From Burkholderiales bacterium Ga0074133 (GTDB lineage: Bacteria; Pseudomonadota; Gammaproteobacteria; Burkholderiales; Burkholderiaceae_C), in NCBI GenBank assembly GCA_001464865.1, contig LNEG01000098.1, forward strand, positions 1 through 37,923: 37,923 nucleotides of DNA, given 5' to 3'. The position numbers and the translations under genes are program-made. The notes beneath the pieces are model-generated. The model was not told the origin of the DNA, searched no databases, and saw nothing but the letters and a program-made list of their open reading frames with translations. Shown one piece after another: positions 1 through 7,352 of the stretch. Within the stretch, counting starts at the first letter, position 1, and every line of letters starts with the position of its first letter.

Positions 1-1
1 T

Positions 2-571
2 GGCAGCAGTGACGGCAGCGCCGACAGGGCCGAGCAGATGGCGCAGCACATGGGCTTCGCGGTGGTGCGATCAGCGCGTGGGCGGGCAGTGCAGATGAAC
101 GGCGGAGCAGCCCGTGCGCGCGGCGATGTGCTGCTGTTCCTGCATGCGGACACCCGCCTGCCTGCCGCCGCGCCTGCATTGCTGACCGCGCTCGATGCGC
201 AGGCCGTGGCCTGGGGCCGCTTTGACGTGACCATCGAAGGCCGGCCCGCCATGCTCAAGGTGGTGGCCGTCCTGATGAACTGGCGCTCGCGCATCACCGG
301 CATCGCCACGGGCGACCAGGCGATCTTCATGACCCGCAAGGCATTCGATGCCGTGGGCGGGTTTCCGGTGCAGCCGCTCATGGAGGACATCGAGATCACG
401 AGCCGCCTGCGCGGCCTGGCCCGCCCGGTGTGCCTGGCAGAGCGCGTGACCACCTCGGGCCGGCGCTGGGAGCAGCGCGGCGTGTGGCGCACCATTTTCC
501 TCATGTGGCGGCTGCGCTGGGCCTACTGGCGCGGCGTGCCCGCCAGCGACATTGCAAAGGCCTACCGTTGA
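2..571 (+). CDS. TIGR04283-type glycosyltransferase (family 2), 5' truncated by window edge
   Basis: The frame is open from the first bases, so the true start lies upstream of the window. The visible 189 residues begin with a DGS element typical of the nucleotide-sugar site of GT-A family 2 enzymes. They continue with GRAVQMNGGAARARGD, LLFLHADTRLP (the DxD-like region), an acceptor segment around PLMEDIEITSRL, and a C-terminal TSGRRWEQRGVWRT. This combination matches the TIGR04283 glycosyltransferases, which were named for their linkage to arsenosugar biosynthesis; the substrate is not proven. No membrane segment stands out except the weakly hydrophobic C-terminal stretch. Its stop overlaps the start of the next glycosyltransferase, so the two are translationally coupled. 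The arsenosugar role is inferred from the family name only: no arsM or arsS is visible here, though they could lie upstream. Confidence 0.85.
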   Translation, partial: GSSDGSADRAEQMAQHMGFAVVRSARGRAVQMNGGAARARGDVLLFLHADTRLPAAAPALLTALDAQAVAWGRFDVTIEGRPAMLKVVAVLMNWRSRITGIATGDQAIFMTRKAFDAVGGFPVQPLMEDIEITSRLRGLARPVCLAERVTTSGRRWEQRGVWRTIFLMWRLRWAYWRGVPASDIAKAYR

Positions 572-1218
572 AGCAGACACGCATCATCATCATCGCCAAG
601 GCGCCAATCCCGGGCTTTTGCAAGACACGGCTGGCCCCTGCCATTGGCACCGAAGCAGCGGCCCGGCTTGCAGGCCGCATGCTGCGCGATACCGTGGACG
701 CGGCGTGCAGTGCCAGCGTGGGCCCGGTGGAGCTGTGCGTGACGCCCGGCCTGGATGTGTTCGACTGGCCATCGCTGAACCTGCCCGCATCGGTGGCCTG
801 GTCTGACCAGGGCGACGACGACCTGGGCGCGCGCATGAGCCGCGCAGCGCTGCGCGCGGTGGATGCCGGCGAAGCCGTGCTGCTGATCGGCACCGACTGC
901 CCCGGCCTGGACGCGGCCGTGCTGCGTAATGCCGCCGCGGCACTCTCTGACCACGACGCCACGATGGTGCCCACCGCCGACGGCGGCTATGCACTGCTGG
1001 GCCTTGCGCGGTTTGACGCGCTGGTGTTTGCCGACATGCCCTGGAGCACCGACGCCGTGGCCACCCTCACGCGGCAGCGCCTGCAGCAACTGGGCTGGCG
1101 CCTGCACACCCTGCCGACGCTGCACGACATCGACGAACCCGCCGACCTGCGCCACCTGCCCGCCCGCTGGCAGGCCGAGCTGCCAGCGCCCTACCCTTCG
1201 GAGCCCTCATGCACCTGA
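568..1218 (+). CDS. TIGR04282-type glycosyltransferase (DUF2064)
   Basis: This protein of about 216 residues starts at a TTG that overlaps the previous stop (TTGA); no better in-frame ATG lies before the conserved N-terminus. The N-terminal IIIIAKAPIPGFCKTRLAP is the nucleotide-binding signature of the DUF2064/TIGR04282 family. LIGTDCPGL and PTADGGYALLGL follow in the usual order, and the end HDIDEPADL is also typical. Members have a nucleotidyltransferase-like GT-A fold and usually sit next to a TIGR04283 enzyme, as here. The pair is annotated as arsenosugar biosynthesis glycosyltransferases; the real donor and acceptor are unknown. The stop overlaps the start of the DUF3047 gene by 10 nt, so all three first genes are probably one transcript. 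Confidence 0.85.
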   Translation: MKQTRIIIIAKAPIPGFCKTRLAPAIGTEAAARLAGRMLRDTVDAACSASVGPVELCVTPGLDVFDWPSLNLPASVAWSDQGDDDLGARMSRAALRAVDAGEAVLLIGTDCPGLDAAVLRNAAAALSDHDATMVPTADGGYALLGLARFDALVFADMPWSTDAVATLTRQRLQQLGWRLHTLPTLHDIDEPADLRHLPARWQAELPAPYPSEPSCT

Positions 1219-1952
1219 CCCACCGCTCCCTGCTTCTTGCTGCATTGGCGGCATTGCTACAAGCCACGGCGCCTGCCGCGCTGGCCGCCCCCGTGCGCGT
1301 GGGGGATTTTTCGAACACAGGCGCACTGCCACCCGACTGGCAGGTGGTGCACATCGACCAGCGCGTGCCCGCCACCCGCTACCGCACCTTGCAATGGGAC
1401 GGGCGCCCCGCCGTGGAGGCGAGCGCCACGGCCAGCATGGCCCTGCTGGCGCGGCCGCTGGAGATCGACCTGCAAAAGACACCCGTGCTGTGCTGGATGT
1501 GGCGGGTCGATGCCGTGCTGCAGCAGGCCGACCTGGCCCGCAAGGCGGGAGATGACTACGCCGCGCGCGTGTACGTGGCCTTCAGCCTGCCACCCGAGTC
1601 GCTGAGCGTAGGCCTGCGCATGAAGCTGTCGCTGGGGCGCAGCCTGTTCGGCAACCTGGTGCCGGATGCTGCCGTGAACTACGTCTGGGACAACCGTCAC
1701 CCCGTGGGTACCCGCGCCTTCAACGCCTACACCGACCGCGCGGCCATGGTGGTGCAGCGCTCGGGCAACGGGCAAGCCGCCAAGTGGGTGGCCGAGCGCG
1801 TGAACGTGCTGGCCGATGCCACCAAGGCCACGTCGCTGGCGATTGCATCGGACACCGACAACACGGGCGAGACCGCCCGCGCGGGTTTTGCCGACCTGCA
1901 CTTCGTGGGTGCCGACGAGCCGTGCGATTTTTCTGCCAAGGCCTCGAAATAG
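1209..1952 (+). CDS. DUF3047 protein, exported
   Basis: A protein of 247 residues. Residues 1-26 form a signal peptide (basic start, hydrophobic core, AALA cleavage region), so it is probably periplasmic. The mature part resembles DUF3047: a beta-rich sequence with DWQVVHIDQRVPATRY, a CWMWRVD strand, DDYAARVYVAF and NYVWDNRHPVGT. No catalytic signature can be named, and the family function is unknown. It overlaps the upstream glycosyltransferase by 10 nt, and the next gene (a periplasmic phosphonate-type binding protein) begins 88 nt after its stop. The sequence suggests a ligand-binding or carbohydrate-related sandwich fold, but that is a guess. A periplasmic role would fit between the cytoplasmic glycosyltransferases and the importer. 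Confidence 0.8.
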   Translation: MHLTHRSLLLAALAALLQATAPAALAAPVRVGDFSNTGALPPDWQVVHIDQRVPATRYRTLQWDGRPAVEASATASMALLARPLEIDLQKTPVLCWMWRVDAVLQQADLARKAGDDYAARVYVAFSLPPESLSVGLRMKLSLGRSLFGNLVPDAAVNYVWDNRHPVGTRAFNAYTDRAAMVVQRSGNGQAAKWVAERVNVLADATKATSLAIASDTDNTGETARAGFADLHFVGADEPCDFSAKASK

Positions 1953-2040
1953 CAGACTCGGGCACTGTAAGAACGGACTGCCTGGCAGCGACCAAGTCGT
2001 GAACCGCCATCGATCCACCACAAACCTGATCACAAGCCCC

Positions 2041-2934
2041 ATGCACACCCCTTTGCACCGCCGTACCTTTGCCGCCATGGCGTTCATCGCTGCCGCTGCC
2101 GGCGCTGCGCCTCACCTCGCGCTGGCGCAAGCCTCCCTCCCCCCGCTGCAGCTGGGCGTGGGCATGTTCCAGCCCGACCGGGAAAAGAACGACGCCACCT
2201 ACCGCCCCCTGGCCGCCTATCTGGCAAGCCAGCTGGGCCGCCCTGTGCAGCTGCGCACGGTGGACAGCTGGGAAGGCCTTGCGAAGTCGCTGGCCAATGG
2301 TGAGACCGACATGGCGCTCATGGGCCCCTGGGGCTATGTGCTGGCCAACCACGAAGCCGGAGCGCAGGTGGTCTCGACCATCCTGTACGACGGCAAGCCC
2401 GAGTACCACGCCATCATCATCACGCACCCGAAGTCCGGCATACAGACGCTGTCCGACCTCAAGGGCCGCACGTTTGCGTTTGGCGACAAGGGCTCGACCT
2501 CGGGCTACCTGATCCCCCGCCACCACTTCATGACCCTGGGCATCAACCCCGACACGTATTTCGGCAAGGTGCTGCACACCAGACACCAGGCCATTGAAAC
2601 GCAGGTGACGCAAGGTGTACTGGACGCAGGCGCCGACTACGACCGCAACCGCAACGCCATGATCGAGCAGGGCCTGATCAAGGCCGAGCAGTCGCGCATC
2701 ATCTGGACGTCGGCCCCGCTGCCCAACGATGCCTTTGCGGTCAGCAAGGCACTGGCTGCAGACAAGGCCTTTGTCACGCGCCTGCAGGCCGCCTTGTCGG
2801 GCGTGGGCGCCGCACTGGCGTCGCAGCCCCAGCTGCTGCCCGCGCACTACACCGGCTTTGTGGTGCGCGACAACAGCTTCTACAAGCCCATCCGTGATGC
2901 AGGCCTGGCCACTGGCAACCTGAAGGCGCGCTGA
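2041..2934 (+). CDS. phnD: PhnD-type periplasmic substrate-binding protein
   Basis: This 297-residue protein has a twin-Arg-like basic N-terminus (HRRTF) and a hydrophobic signal ending near ALAQA at residue 30. The start is the ATG directly before MHTPLHRR; upstream sequence in frame does not look coding. DSWEGLAKSLANGETDMALMGPWGYVLAN and GDKGSTSGYLIPRHHF are hallmarks of the PhnD/PtxB family. The STSG loop (residues 152-155) binds the phosphonate or phosphite group in characterised members. The protein contains no cysteine, so it is not an AioX-type arsenite sensor of the same superfamily. It is the first gene of a phnD-phnE-phnC set that has no phosphonate catabolism genes nearby. The ligand is unknown: phosphonate, phosphite, phosphate, arsenate or an organic derivative are all possible. 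Confidence 0.85.
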   Translation: MHTPLHRRTFAAMAFIAAAAGAAPHLALAQASLPPLQLGVGMFQPDREKNDATYRPLAAYLASQLGRPVQLRTVDSWEGLAKSLANGETDMALMGPWGYVLANHEAGAQVVSTILYDGKPEYHAIIITHPKSGIQTLSDLKGRTFAFGDKGSTSGYLIPRHHFMTLGINPDTYFGKVLHTRHQAIETQVTQGVLDAGADYDRNRNAMIEQGLIKAEQSRIIWTSAPLPNDAFAVSKALAADKAFVTRLQAALSGVGAALASQPQLLPAHYTGFVVRDNSFYKPIRDAGLATGNLKAR

Positions 2935-2936
2935 CC

Positions 2937-3818
2937 ATGGTCCACCTGCCGCGGCACCCTTGGGCCAGTGGGCGCCTTGGCTTCGGTGCGCTGGGCCTGG
3001 TGTACGCAGCGCTGGTGGTGGCCTGCGTGTGGACGTTGCTGGCCGAGGGCGACCTGTCCATGGGCCGCGCCCCGCTGGCCAACCTGGCCAAGACGCTGGG
3101 CGAGTTTGCCTACCCCAGCTTTCTCGATGTGTGGTTTGGCAACCCGAGGCTGGAATACACCAGCGACGACGGAACCGTGCTGCGCGTGGAAAACCGCCAG
3201 CAAGTGGAGGCCGACTACCTGGCCGGGCTGGCGCGTGCGACCTGGACCACCGTGCGCATTGCCACACTGGGCTCGCTGCTGGGGGCGGTGCTGGCGTTGC
3301 CACTGGCTGTGCTCACGGCACGCAACCTGGCGGCACCACGCGCCCTGGCCATCGCCGCCAAGGCGGTGCTCGACACGCTGCGCTCCATCCACACCCTGGT
3401 CTTTGGCCTCGTGCTGGTGGGCATCGTGGGGCTGGGGCCCACGGCGGGCATCCTGGCCATCGGCCTGCATTCCATGGGCACCTACGGCAAGCTGTTTGCC
3501 GAGGCCATCGAATCGCTCGACATGGCGGCCATCCACGCCGTGCAGGGCGTCGGCGCCAGCCGCACGCAGGTGTTCTTCAACGCCGTGTGGCCCACGGTGC
3601 TGCCACAGTTCGTGTCGGCCCACCTGTACATCTGGGAGTTCAATATCCGCGACTCCACCATCCTCGGCATCATCGGCGCGGGCGGCCTGGGCCTGCTGAT
3701 TTCGGAGGCCACCTCGCTCTTCCAGTGGGACCGGCTGGCCACGGTGCTGCTGGTGGTGGTGCTGCTGGTGGCGTCGTTTGACGCCATGAGCCGGCGCATA
3801 CGGAGGGCGCTGGCATGA
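2937..3818 (+). CDS. phnE: PhnE-type ABC transporter permease
   Basis: A membrane protein of 293 residues, starting 2 nt after the phnD stop. An N-terminal membrane segment (about residues 13-40) is followed by a soluble stretch of about 60 residues, then five further hydrophobic segments. The permease EAA loop is seen in AIHAVQGVGASRTQVFFNAVWPTVLPQ (split here by reading blocks, about residues 198-225), followed by the family-typical FNIRDSTILGIIGAGGLG. This layout matches PhnE/PtxC permeases of phosphonate and phosphite importers. It overlaps phnC by 4 nt (ATGA). Only one permease gene is present, so it presumably works as a homodimer. Confidence 0.87.
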   Translation: MVHLPRHPWASGRLGFGALGLVYAALVVACVWTLLAEGDLSMGRAPLANLAKTLGEFAYPSFLDVWFGNPRLEYTSDDGTVLRVENRQQVEADYLAGLARATWTTVRIATLGSLLGAVLALPLAVLTARNLAAPRALAIAAKAVLDTLRSIHTLVFGLVLVGIVGLGPTAGILAIGLHSMGTYGKLFAEAIESLDMAAIHAVQGVGASRTQVFFNAVWPTVLPQFVSAHLYIWEFNIRDSTILGIIGAGGLGLLISEATSLFQWDRLATVLLVVVLLVASFDAMSRRIRRALA

Positions 3819-4630
3819 ACATGCCCTGCATCGAGCTGCGCAATGTGCGCTGCGACATCGGCCACCGGACGGTGCTCGACATCGCGCAGCTGCGCATCGC
3901 CCCCGGCGAGCGCGTGGCCGTCATTGGCCACAACGGCGCTGGCAAGTCCACGCTGTTCCGGCTGCTGACCGGGTTCATGGCACCCTCGCAAGGCTCCGCC
4001 CAGGTGCTGGGCCGGGACCTGGGCCACGGGCTGGGGGCGCGGGAGCTGCGCCTGCTGCGCCAGGAGATCGGCCAGGTCATGCAGGGGCTGCACCTGGTGG
4101 GCCGCCTGTCGGTGCTCGACAACGTGCTGATCGGCGCACTGGCGCGCGTGCCGGGCTGGCGCAGCTGGGCGAGGGTCTTCCCCGCAGTGGAGGTGACACG
4201 GGCCCGGGCAGCACTGCAGCAGGTAGGCATGCTGGCGCGGGCCGAAGCGCGGGCCGACCAGCTCTCGGGCGGTGAACGGCAAAAGGCCGGCGTGGCCCGC
4301 ATGCTGGTGCAGGGCCCGCGCCTCATCTTGGCCGATGAACCCACCGCCGCGCTGGACCCTGCCGCCGCCGCCGAGGTATGCCAGCTGCTGGCGGCCTCCG
4401 CCGCGGGCGCCACCCTCATCACCGTGGTGCACAACCCGGCCCTGCTCCCGTTGCTCGCCCGCCGCGTGATCGGACTACGCCAGGGTCGCATGGCGTTCGA
4501 CCTGCCAGTGGACAAGGTAGGCGACCGCAAGCTGCTCGACCTGTACAGACCCGTCGACCATGAAGCCAGCGCGCACTGGCAGCTGCCTGCCGAGCCGGCG
4601 CGCGCACCCACCCTCGAAGGAACACCATGA
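3815..4630 (+). CDS. phnC: PhnC-type ABC transporter ATP-binding protein
   Basis: A protein of 271 residues with all ABC ATPase motifs: Walker A GHNGAGKST (residues 38-46), Q-loop Q90 in QVMQGLHLV, signature LSGGERQKAG (150-159), and Walker B LILADEPTAALD (170-181). The switch histidine lies in TVVHNPALL. The linker LVGRLSVLDNVLIGAL after the Q-loop is typical of PhnC proteins. It overlaps phnE and the following phosphoesterase-like gene by 4 nt each (ATGA), so stoichiometric co-translation is expected. The C-terminal 40 residues (DHEASAHWQLPAEPARAP) are a low-complexity tail not needed for ATPase function. Confidence 0.88.
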   Translation: MNMPCIELRNVRCDIGHRTVLDIAQLRIAPGERVAVIGHNGAGKSTLFRLLTGFMAPSQGSAQVLGRDLGHGLGARELRLLRQEIGQVMQGLHLVGRLSVLDNVLIGALARVPGWRSWARVFPAVEVTRARAALQQVGMLARAEARADQLSGGERQKAGVARMLVQGPRLILADEPTAALDPAAAAEVCQLLAASAAGATLITVVHNPALLPLLARRVIGLRQGRMAFDLPVDKVGDRKLLDLYRPVDHEASAHWQLPAEPARAPTLEGTP

Positions 4631-5562
4631 TCTCACCGCACGATGCCGTCGCCGGAAGAACCTGCCCGCTGCGCTACCGCTACGGCCCGCAGGCCATCGC
4701 GAACGCGCCCACACGCACCGCCGACGTGCTGTATGTGATTGGCGGCCTGTACGGCAACGTCGCCGCACTGGACGTGATCGAACAGATGGCGGCGTGCGAG
4801 GCAGGCACCGTCACCCTGTGCTTCAACGGCGACTTCAACTGGTTCAACGTGGACAACCCCGGCTTCCGCGAGATCAATGCCCGCGTGCTGCGCCACGATG
4901 CGATCACCGGCAATGTCGAGGCTGAGCTACCCGTGGAAGGCGACGACGCCGGCTGCGGCTGCGCTTACCCGCCCGAGGTGTCGGGCGCGGTGGTGGAGCG
5001 CTCCAACCGCATCCACGCCCGGCTCAAGGCCACCGCGCAGCAGCATCCCGATCTGCTATCGCAGCTTGCAGCCCTGCCCATGTTTGCCCGATATCAGGTC
5101 GGCGACTGCCGCGTGGGCGTGGTGCACGGCGATGCAGAGTCGCTGGCCGGATGGCGCTTTGGCGTGGACCAGATCGGCCAGCCAGCGCAGGCACAGTGGC
5201 TGGCAGAGGCCTTTGGCGCCGCGCAGGTGGATGTGTTCGCATCCACCCACACCTGCGAGCCCGTGTTGCGCCGCGCGCCCATGCCGCAGGGTGCACTGGT
5301 CATCAACAACGGGGCCGCTGGCATGCCCAACGCAGGGGGAGCGCTGCCGGGCCTCATCACGCGGGTTTCAGCCCGCCCATCGCCCCATGCGGCATCGCAC
5401 GGCGCGCAGATTGCAGGGGTGCATGTGGATGCGCTTCCTGTGCACTACGACCAGGCGCGGTGGCTATCGCTGTTCACGGCCAACTGGCCTGCGCACAGCG
5501 ACGCTCACGCGTCGTACTTCGGGCGCATCAGCGGGCTTCTTACGGGTCAGCCCTCGCGCTGA
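4627..5562 (+). CDS. Calcineurin-like phosphoesterase relative with altered metal motifs
   Basis: A protein of 311 residues that overlaps phnC by 4 nt. It has the motif order of calcineurin-like phosphoesterases but with changes. IGGLYGNVAALD (38-49) stands where active enzymes have SDIHGN, so the Asp and His ligands are replaced by Gly and Tyr. FNGDFNWFN (66-74) keeps GD. TGNVE (94-98) replaces GNHE. VVHGDAE near residue 167 and STHTCEP near residue 205 keep histidines at the later ligand positions. A small GCGCAYP motif (109-115) is unusual. There is no signal peptide, so it should be cytoplasmic. It may be a divergent hydrolase with a different metal set or a non-catalytic binding protein. 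Position in the operon suggests it acts on whatever the PhnDEC importer brings in. Confidence 0.7.
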   Translation: MISPHDAVAGRTCPLRYRYGPQAIANAPTRTADVLYVIGGLYGNVAALDVIEQMAACEAGTVTLCFNGDFNWFNVDNPGFREINARVLRHDAITGNVEAELPVEGDDAGCGCAYPPEVSGAVVERSNRIHARLKATAQQHPDLLSQLAALPMFARYQVGDCRVGVVHGDAESLAGWRFGVDQIGQPAQAQWLAEAFGAAQVDVFASTHTCEPVLRRAPMPQGALVINNGAAGMPNAGGALPGLITRVSARPSPHAASHGAQIAGVHVDALPVHYDQARWLSLFTANWPAHSDAHASYFGRISGLLTGQPSR

Positions 5563-5592
5563 TCCAGACCACGCCGTGCAGGCGCCCCTGAT

Positions 5593-5645
5593 TGCTCCGT
5601 TTTTAATAGCTTAAAGGCATCGTAGATAAAGCGCTTGAGCCATAT
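5593..5645. repeat. Dispersed intergenic repeat, copy 1
   Basis: Lies between the convergent phosphoesterase-like and sbp genes. It begins TGCTCCGTTTTTAATAGC and continues with GTAGATAAAGCGCTTGAGCC. Two other stretches in this window (14579-14637 and 33635-33655) align with its first 20 bases. The layout (an AT-rich ATAGC arm, then an AAGCGCT core) resembles a short interspersed repeat that I recall as common in Comamonadaceae. Family assignment is from memory. Confidence 0.5.
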
Positions 5646-5685
5646 TTCACTAATCTTGCGACGCACACGATGCCGGTGCCCCGGC

Positions 5686-6708
5686 TCACTGTCGGGCGTA
5701 AATCTGGTCGAAGCTTGCGTTGTCCGCAAAGTGGTCCCGGGCGGCCTTGTCCCAGTCACCGAATGCCTCGTCGATAGTGAACAGGTTGAGCTTGGGGAAC
5801 TGTTTGGCGTACTTGGTCTTGGCCTTTTCAGACACGGCCGGCCGGTAGAAGTGCTTGCCGGCAATGTCCTGGCCTTCTTCCGTGTAGAGGTACTGCAGGT
5901 AGGCCTCGGCCACGGCACGGGTGCCCTTCTTGTCCACGTTCCTGTCCACCACCGACACCGCAGGCTCGGCCAGGATGGAAACTGACGGGTACACCACGTC
6001 CACCTTGCTGCCGAATTCCTTTTCCAGCAGGTAAGCCTCGTTCTCCCAGCTGATGAACACATCGCCCTGGTTGCGCTGCGCAAACGTCACCGACGAGCCG
6101 CGGGCACCGGTGTCCAGCACGGGCACGTTGCCGTACAGCTTGGCCACAAATTCGCGGGCCTTCGCATCACCGCCGTACTTGCGCTTGGCAAATTCCCAGG
6201 CTGCCAGGTAGTTCCAGCGGGCGCCGCCCGATGTCTTGGGGTTGGGCGTGATCACGCTGATGCCGGGCTTGACGAGGTCATCCCAGTCCTTGATGCCCTT
6301 GGGGTTGCCCTGGCGCACCACCAGCACGATGGTGGAGGTGTAGGGAGAGCTGTTGTGCGGCAGGCGCTTTTGCCAGTCTTTGGGGATCCAGCCACCGTTC
6401 TTGTGCAGGGCATCGGTATCGCCCGCCAGCGCCAGCGTGGCCACATCGGCCTCGAGCCCGTCGATGATGGACCGCGCCTGCTTGCCCGACCCACCGTGGC
6501 TTTGCTTGATGGTCACGTCCTGGCCGGTCTTGGCCTTCCAGTGCCTGGCAAAGGCCTGGTTGAAGTCCACATACAGCTCGCGCGTCGGGTCGTACGACAC
6601 GTTGAGCAGGGTCACAGACTGCGCAAACGACGGCAGCGCCGTCAGGGCCAAAGCGCCTGCCAGGGCAGCGGCAAAGGGAAACTTGATAAAGTCGCGGCGA
6701 AAGTTCAT
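5686..6708 (-). CDS. sbp: Sulfate ABC transporter periplasmic substrate-binding protein
   Basis: A protein of 340 residues starting at [10 protein letters not shown], where an AGAGG ribosome-binding site lies just upstream; an earlier in-frame ATG at 6759 lacks support. Residues 1-30 are a signal peptide ending PSFAQS. The mature start [13 protein letters not shown], the [19 protein letters not shown] segment and [16 protein letters not shown] are diagnostic of Sbp/CysP sulfate and thiosulfate binding proteins. It delivers sulfate to a CysTWA membrane complex, but no such genes are near; it is an orphan here. Its upstream region shares a TTATACC-AAATCA sequence with the tauE-cysI promoter region, which suggests common sulfur control. 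Confidence 0.92.
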   Translation of the reverse strand: MNFRRDFIKFPFAAALAGALALTALPSFAQSVTLLNVSYDPTRELYVDFNQAFARHWKAKTGQDVTIKQSHGGSGKQARSIIDGLEADVATLALAGDTDALHKNGGWIPKDWQKRLPHNSSPYTSTIVLVVRQGNPKGIKDWDDLVKPGISVITPNPKTSGGARWNYLAAWEFAKRKYGGDAKAREFVAKLYGNVPVLDTGARGSSVTFAQRNQGDVFISWENEAYLLEKEFGSKVDVVYPSVSILAEPAVSVVDRNVDKKGTRAVAEAYLQYLYTEEGQDIAGKHFYRPAVSEKAKTKYAKQFPKLNLFTIDEAFGDWDKAARDHFADNASFDQIYARQ

Positions 6709-6783
6709 GAAAGCCTCTGATTGGGTGTGCAAACGGTGCAAATCACCGATGGAACGCATTCTGGGAGGCCGTCTTCAAAACTG

Positions 6784-6820
6784 GAACTACTGAGATTTCA
6801 GTTCTTTATACCCAAATCAT
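6784..6820. promoter_or_regulatory. Candidate sulfur-response operator between sbp and yggX
   Basis: The divergent intergenic region contains a dyad, GAACTACTGA-GAT-TTCAGTTC (6784-6804), followed at once by TTTATACCCAAATCAT (6805-6820). The second part matches CTTATACCGAAATCA at 9771-9785, ahead of the tauE-cysI unit. Two sulfur promoters sharing a 13-base core suggests a LysR-type regulator such as CysB, but the motif identity is inferred. Confidence 0.45.
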
Positions 6821-6872
6821 CTGAGGGATCGCCACTTCTCGGCTTCCCCATCCCCGCGCAAAGGAAAACACC

Positions 6873-7145
6873 ATGGCACGCACCATTCAATGCATCAAGC
6901 TCAACAAGGAAGCCGAAGGCCTCGACTTTCCGCCCTACCCCGGAGAGCTGGGCAAGCGCATCTGGGAAAGCGTGAGCAAGGAAGCCTGGGCCGACTGGCT
7001 CAAGCACCAGACCATGCTGGTCAATGAAAACCGCCTGAACCTGGCCGATGCGCGAGCGCGCCAATACCTTGCACGGCAGATGGAAAACCATTTCTTCGGC
7101 GGCGGCGCAGACGCCGCGGCGGGATACGTCCCGCCCAGTGCATAA
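6873..7145 (+). CDS. yggX: Fe(2+)-trafficking / oxidative damage protection protein YggX
   Basis: A protein of 90 residues, the usual family length. [25 protein letters not shown] at the start carries the conserved cysteine (C7). [19 protein letters not shown] and [10 protein letters not shown] follow, all typical of YggX, a small cytoplasmic protein thought to handle labile iron and protect Fe-S clusters from oxidation. An AAAGGA ribosome-binding site lies 7-12 nt before the ATG. It is transcribed away from sbp. The odd feature is at its end: the last 19 codons plus stop (7086-7145) are repeated twice more downstream with only silent changes. Confidence 0.93.
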   Translation: MARTIQCIKLNKEAEGLDFPPYPGELGKRIWESVSKEAWADWLKHQTMLVNENRLNLADARARQYLARQMENHFFGGGADAAAGYVPPSA

Positions 7146-7342
7146 CGGAGCGAAGCGAAGTGCCGCGCTGTGAGAAATGGTTTCGCCAAAACCACTTTTT
7201 TGGCGGCGGCGCAGACGCCGCGGCGGGCTACGTACCGCCCAGCGCGTAACGCAGTGCAGCGCTGCAAAAGTGGTTTCGCCAAAACCATTTCTTTGGCGGC
7301 GGCGCGGACGCCGCAGCAGGTTACGTGCCCCCTAGCGCGTAG
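7086..7342 (+). repeat. Three tandem copies of the yggX 3' end
   Basis: Copies of 60 bp lie at 7086-7145 (the real yggX end), 7190-7249 and 7283-7342. Each translates to [19 protein letters not shown] followed by a stop. The copies differ from each other at 7-11 positions and every difference is at a third codon position, including TAA versus TAG. Copies 2 and 3 are each preceded in frame by codons for KWFRQ, unlike the real gene (LARQME). Spacers are 44 and 33 bp and resemble each other. The downstream copies have no start codon of their own nearby. Confidence 0.9.
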
Positions 7343-7352
7343 ATAGCGAACA

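Noticed and set aside
2041-2934. AioX-type arsenite-binding protein, given the arsenosugar-type neighbours
   Set aside because: The protein has no cysteine, which AioX needs for arsenite binding, and it has the STSG oxyanion loop.
1720-3303. Long minus-strand frame across DUF3047, phnD and phnE
   Set aside because: It covers three well-supported genes on the other strand and shows no domain.
7171-7200. Intrinsic terminator formed by TGGTTT/AAACCA before the second yggX tail
   Set aside because: The stem is only 6 bp and AT-rich with a bulge; the same pairing recurs at the third tail and follows from the repeat sequence itself.
7086-7342. CRISPR-like array in the tandem 60-bp repeats
   Set aside because: Only three units, with spacers that resemble each other, and the repeats translate to the yggX tail. 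No cas genes are present.
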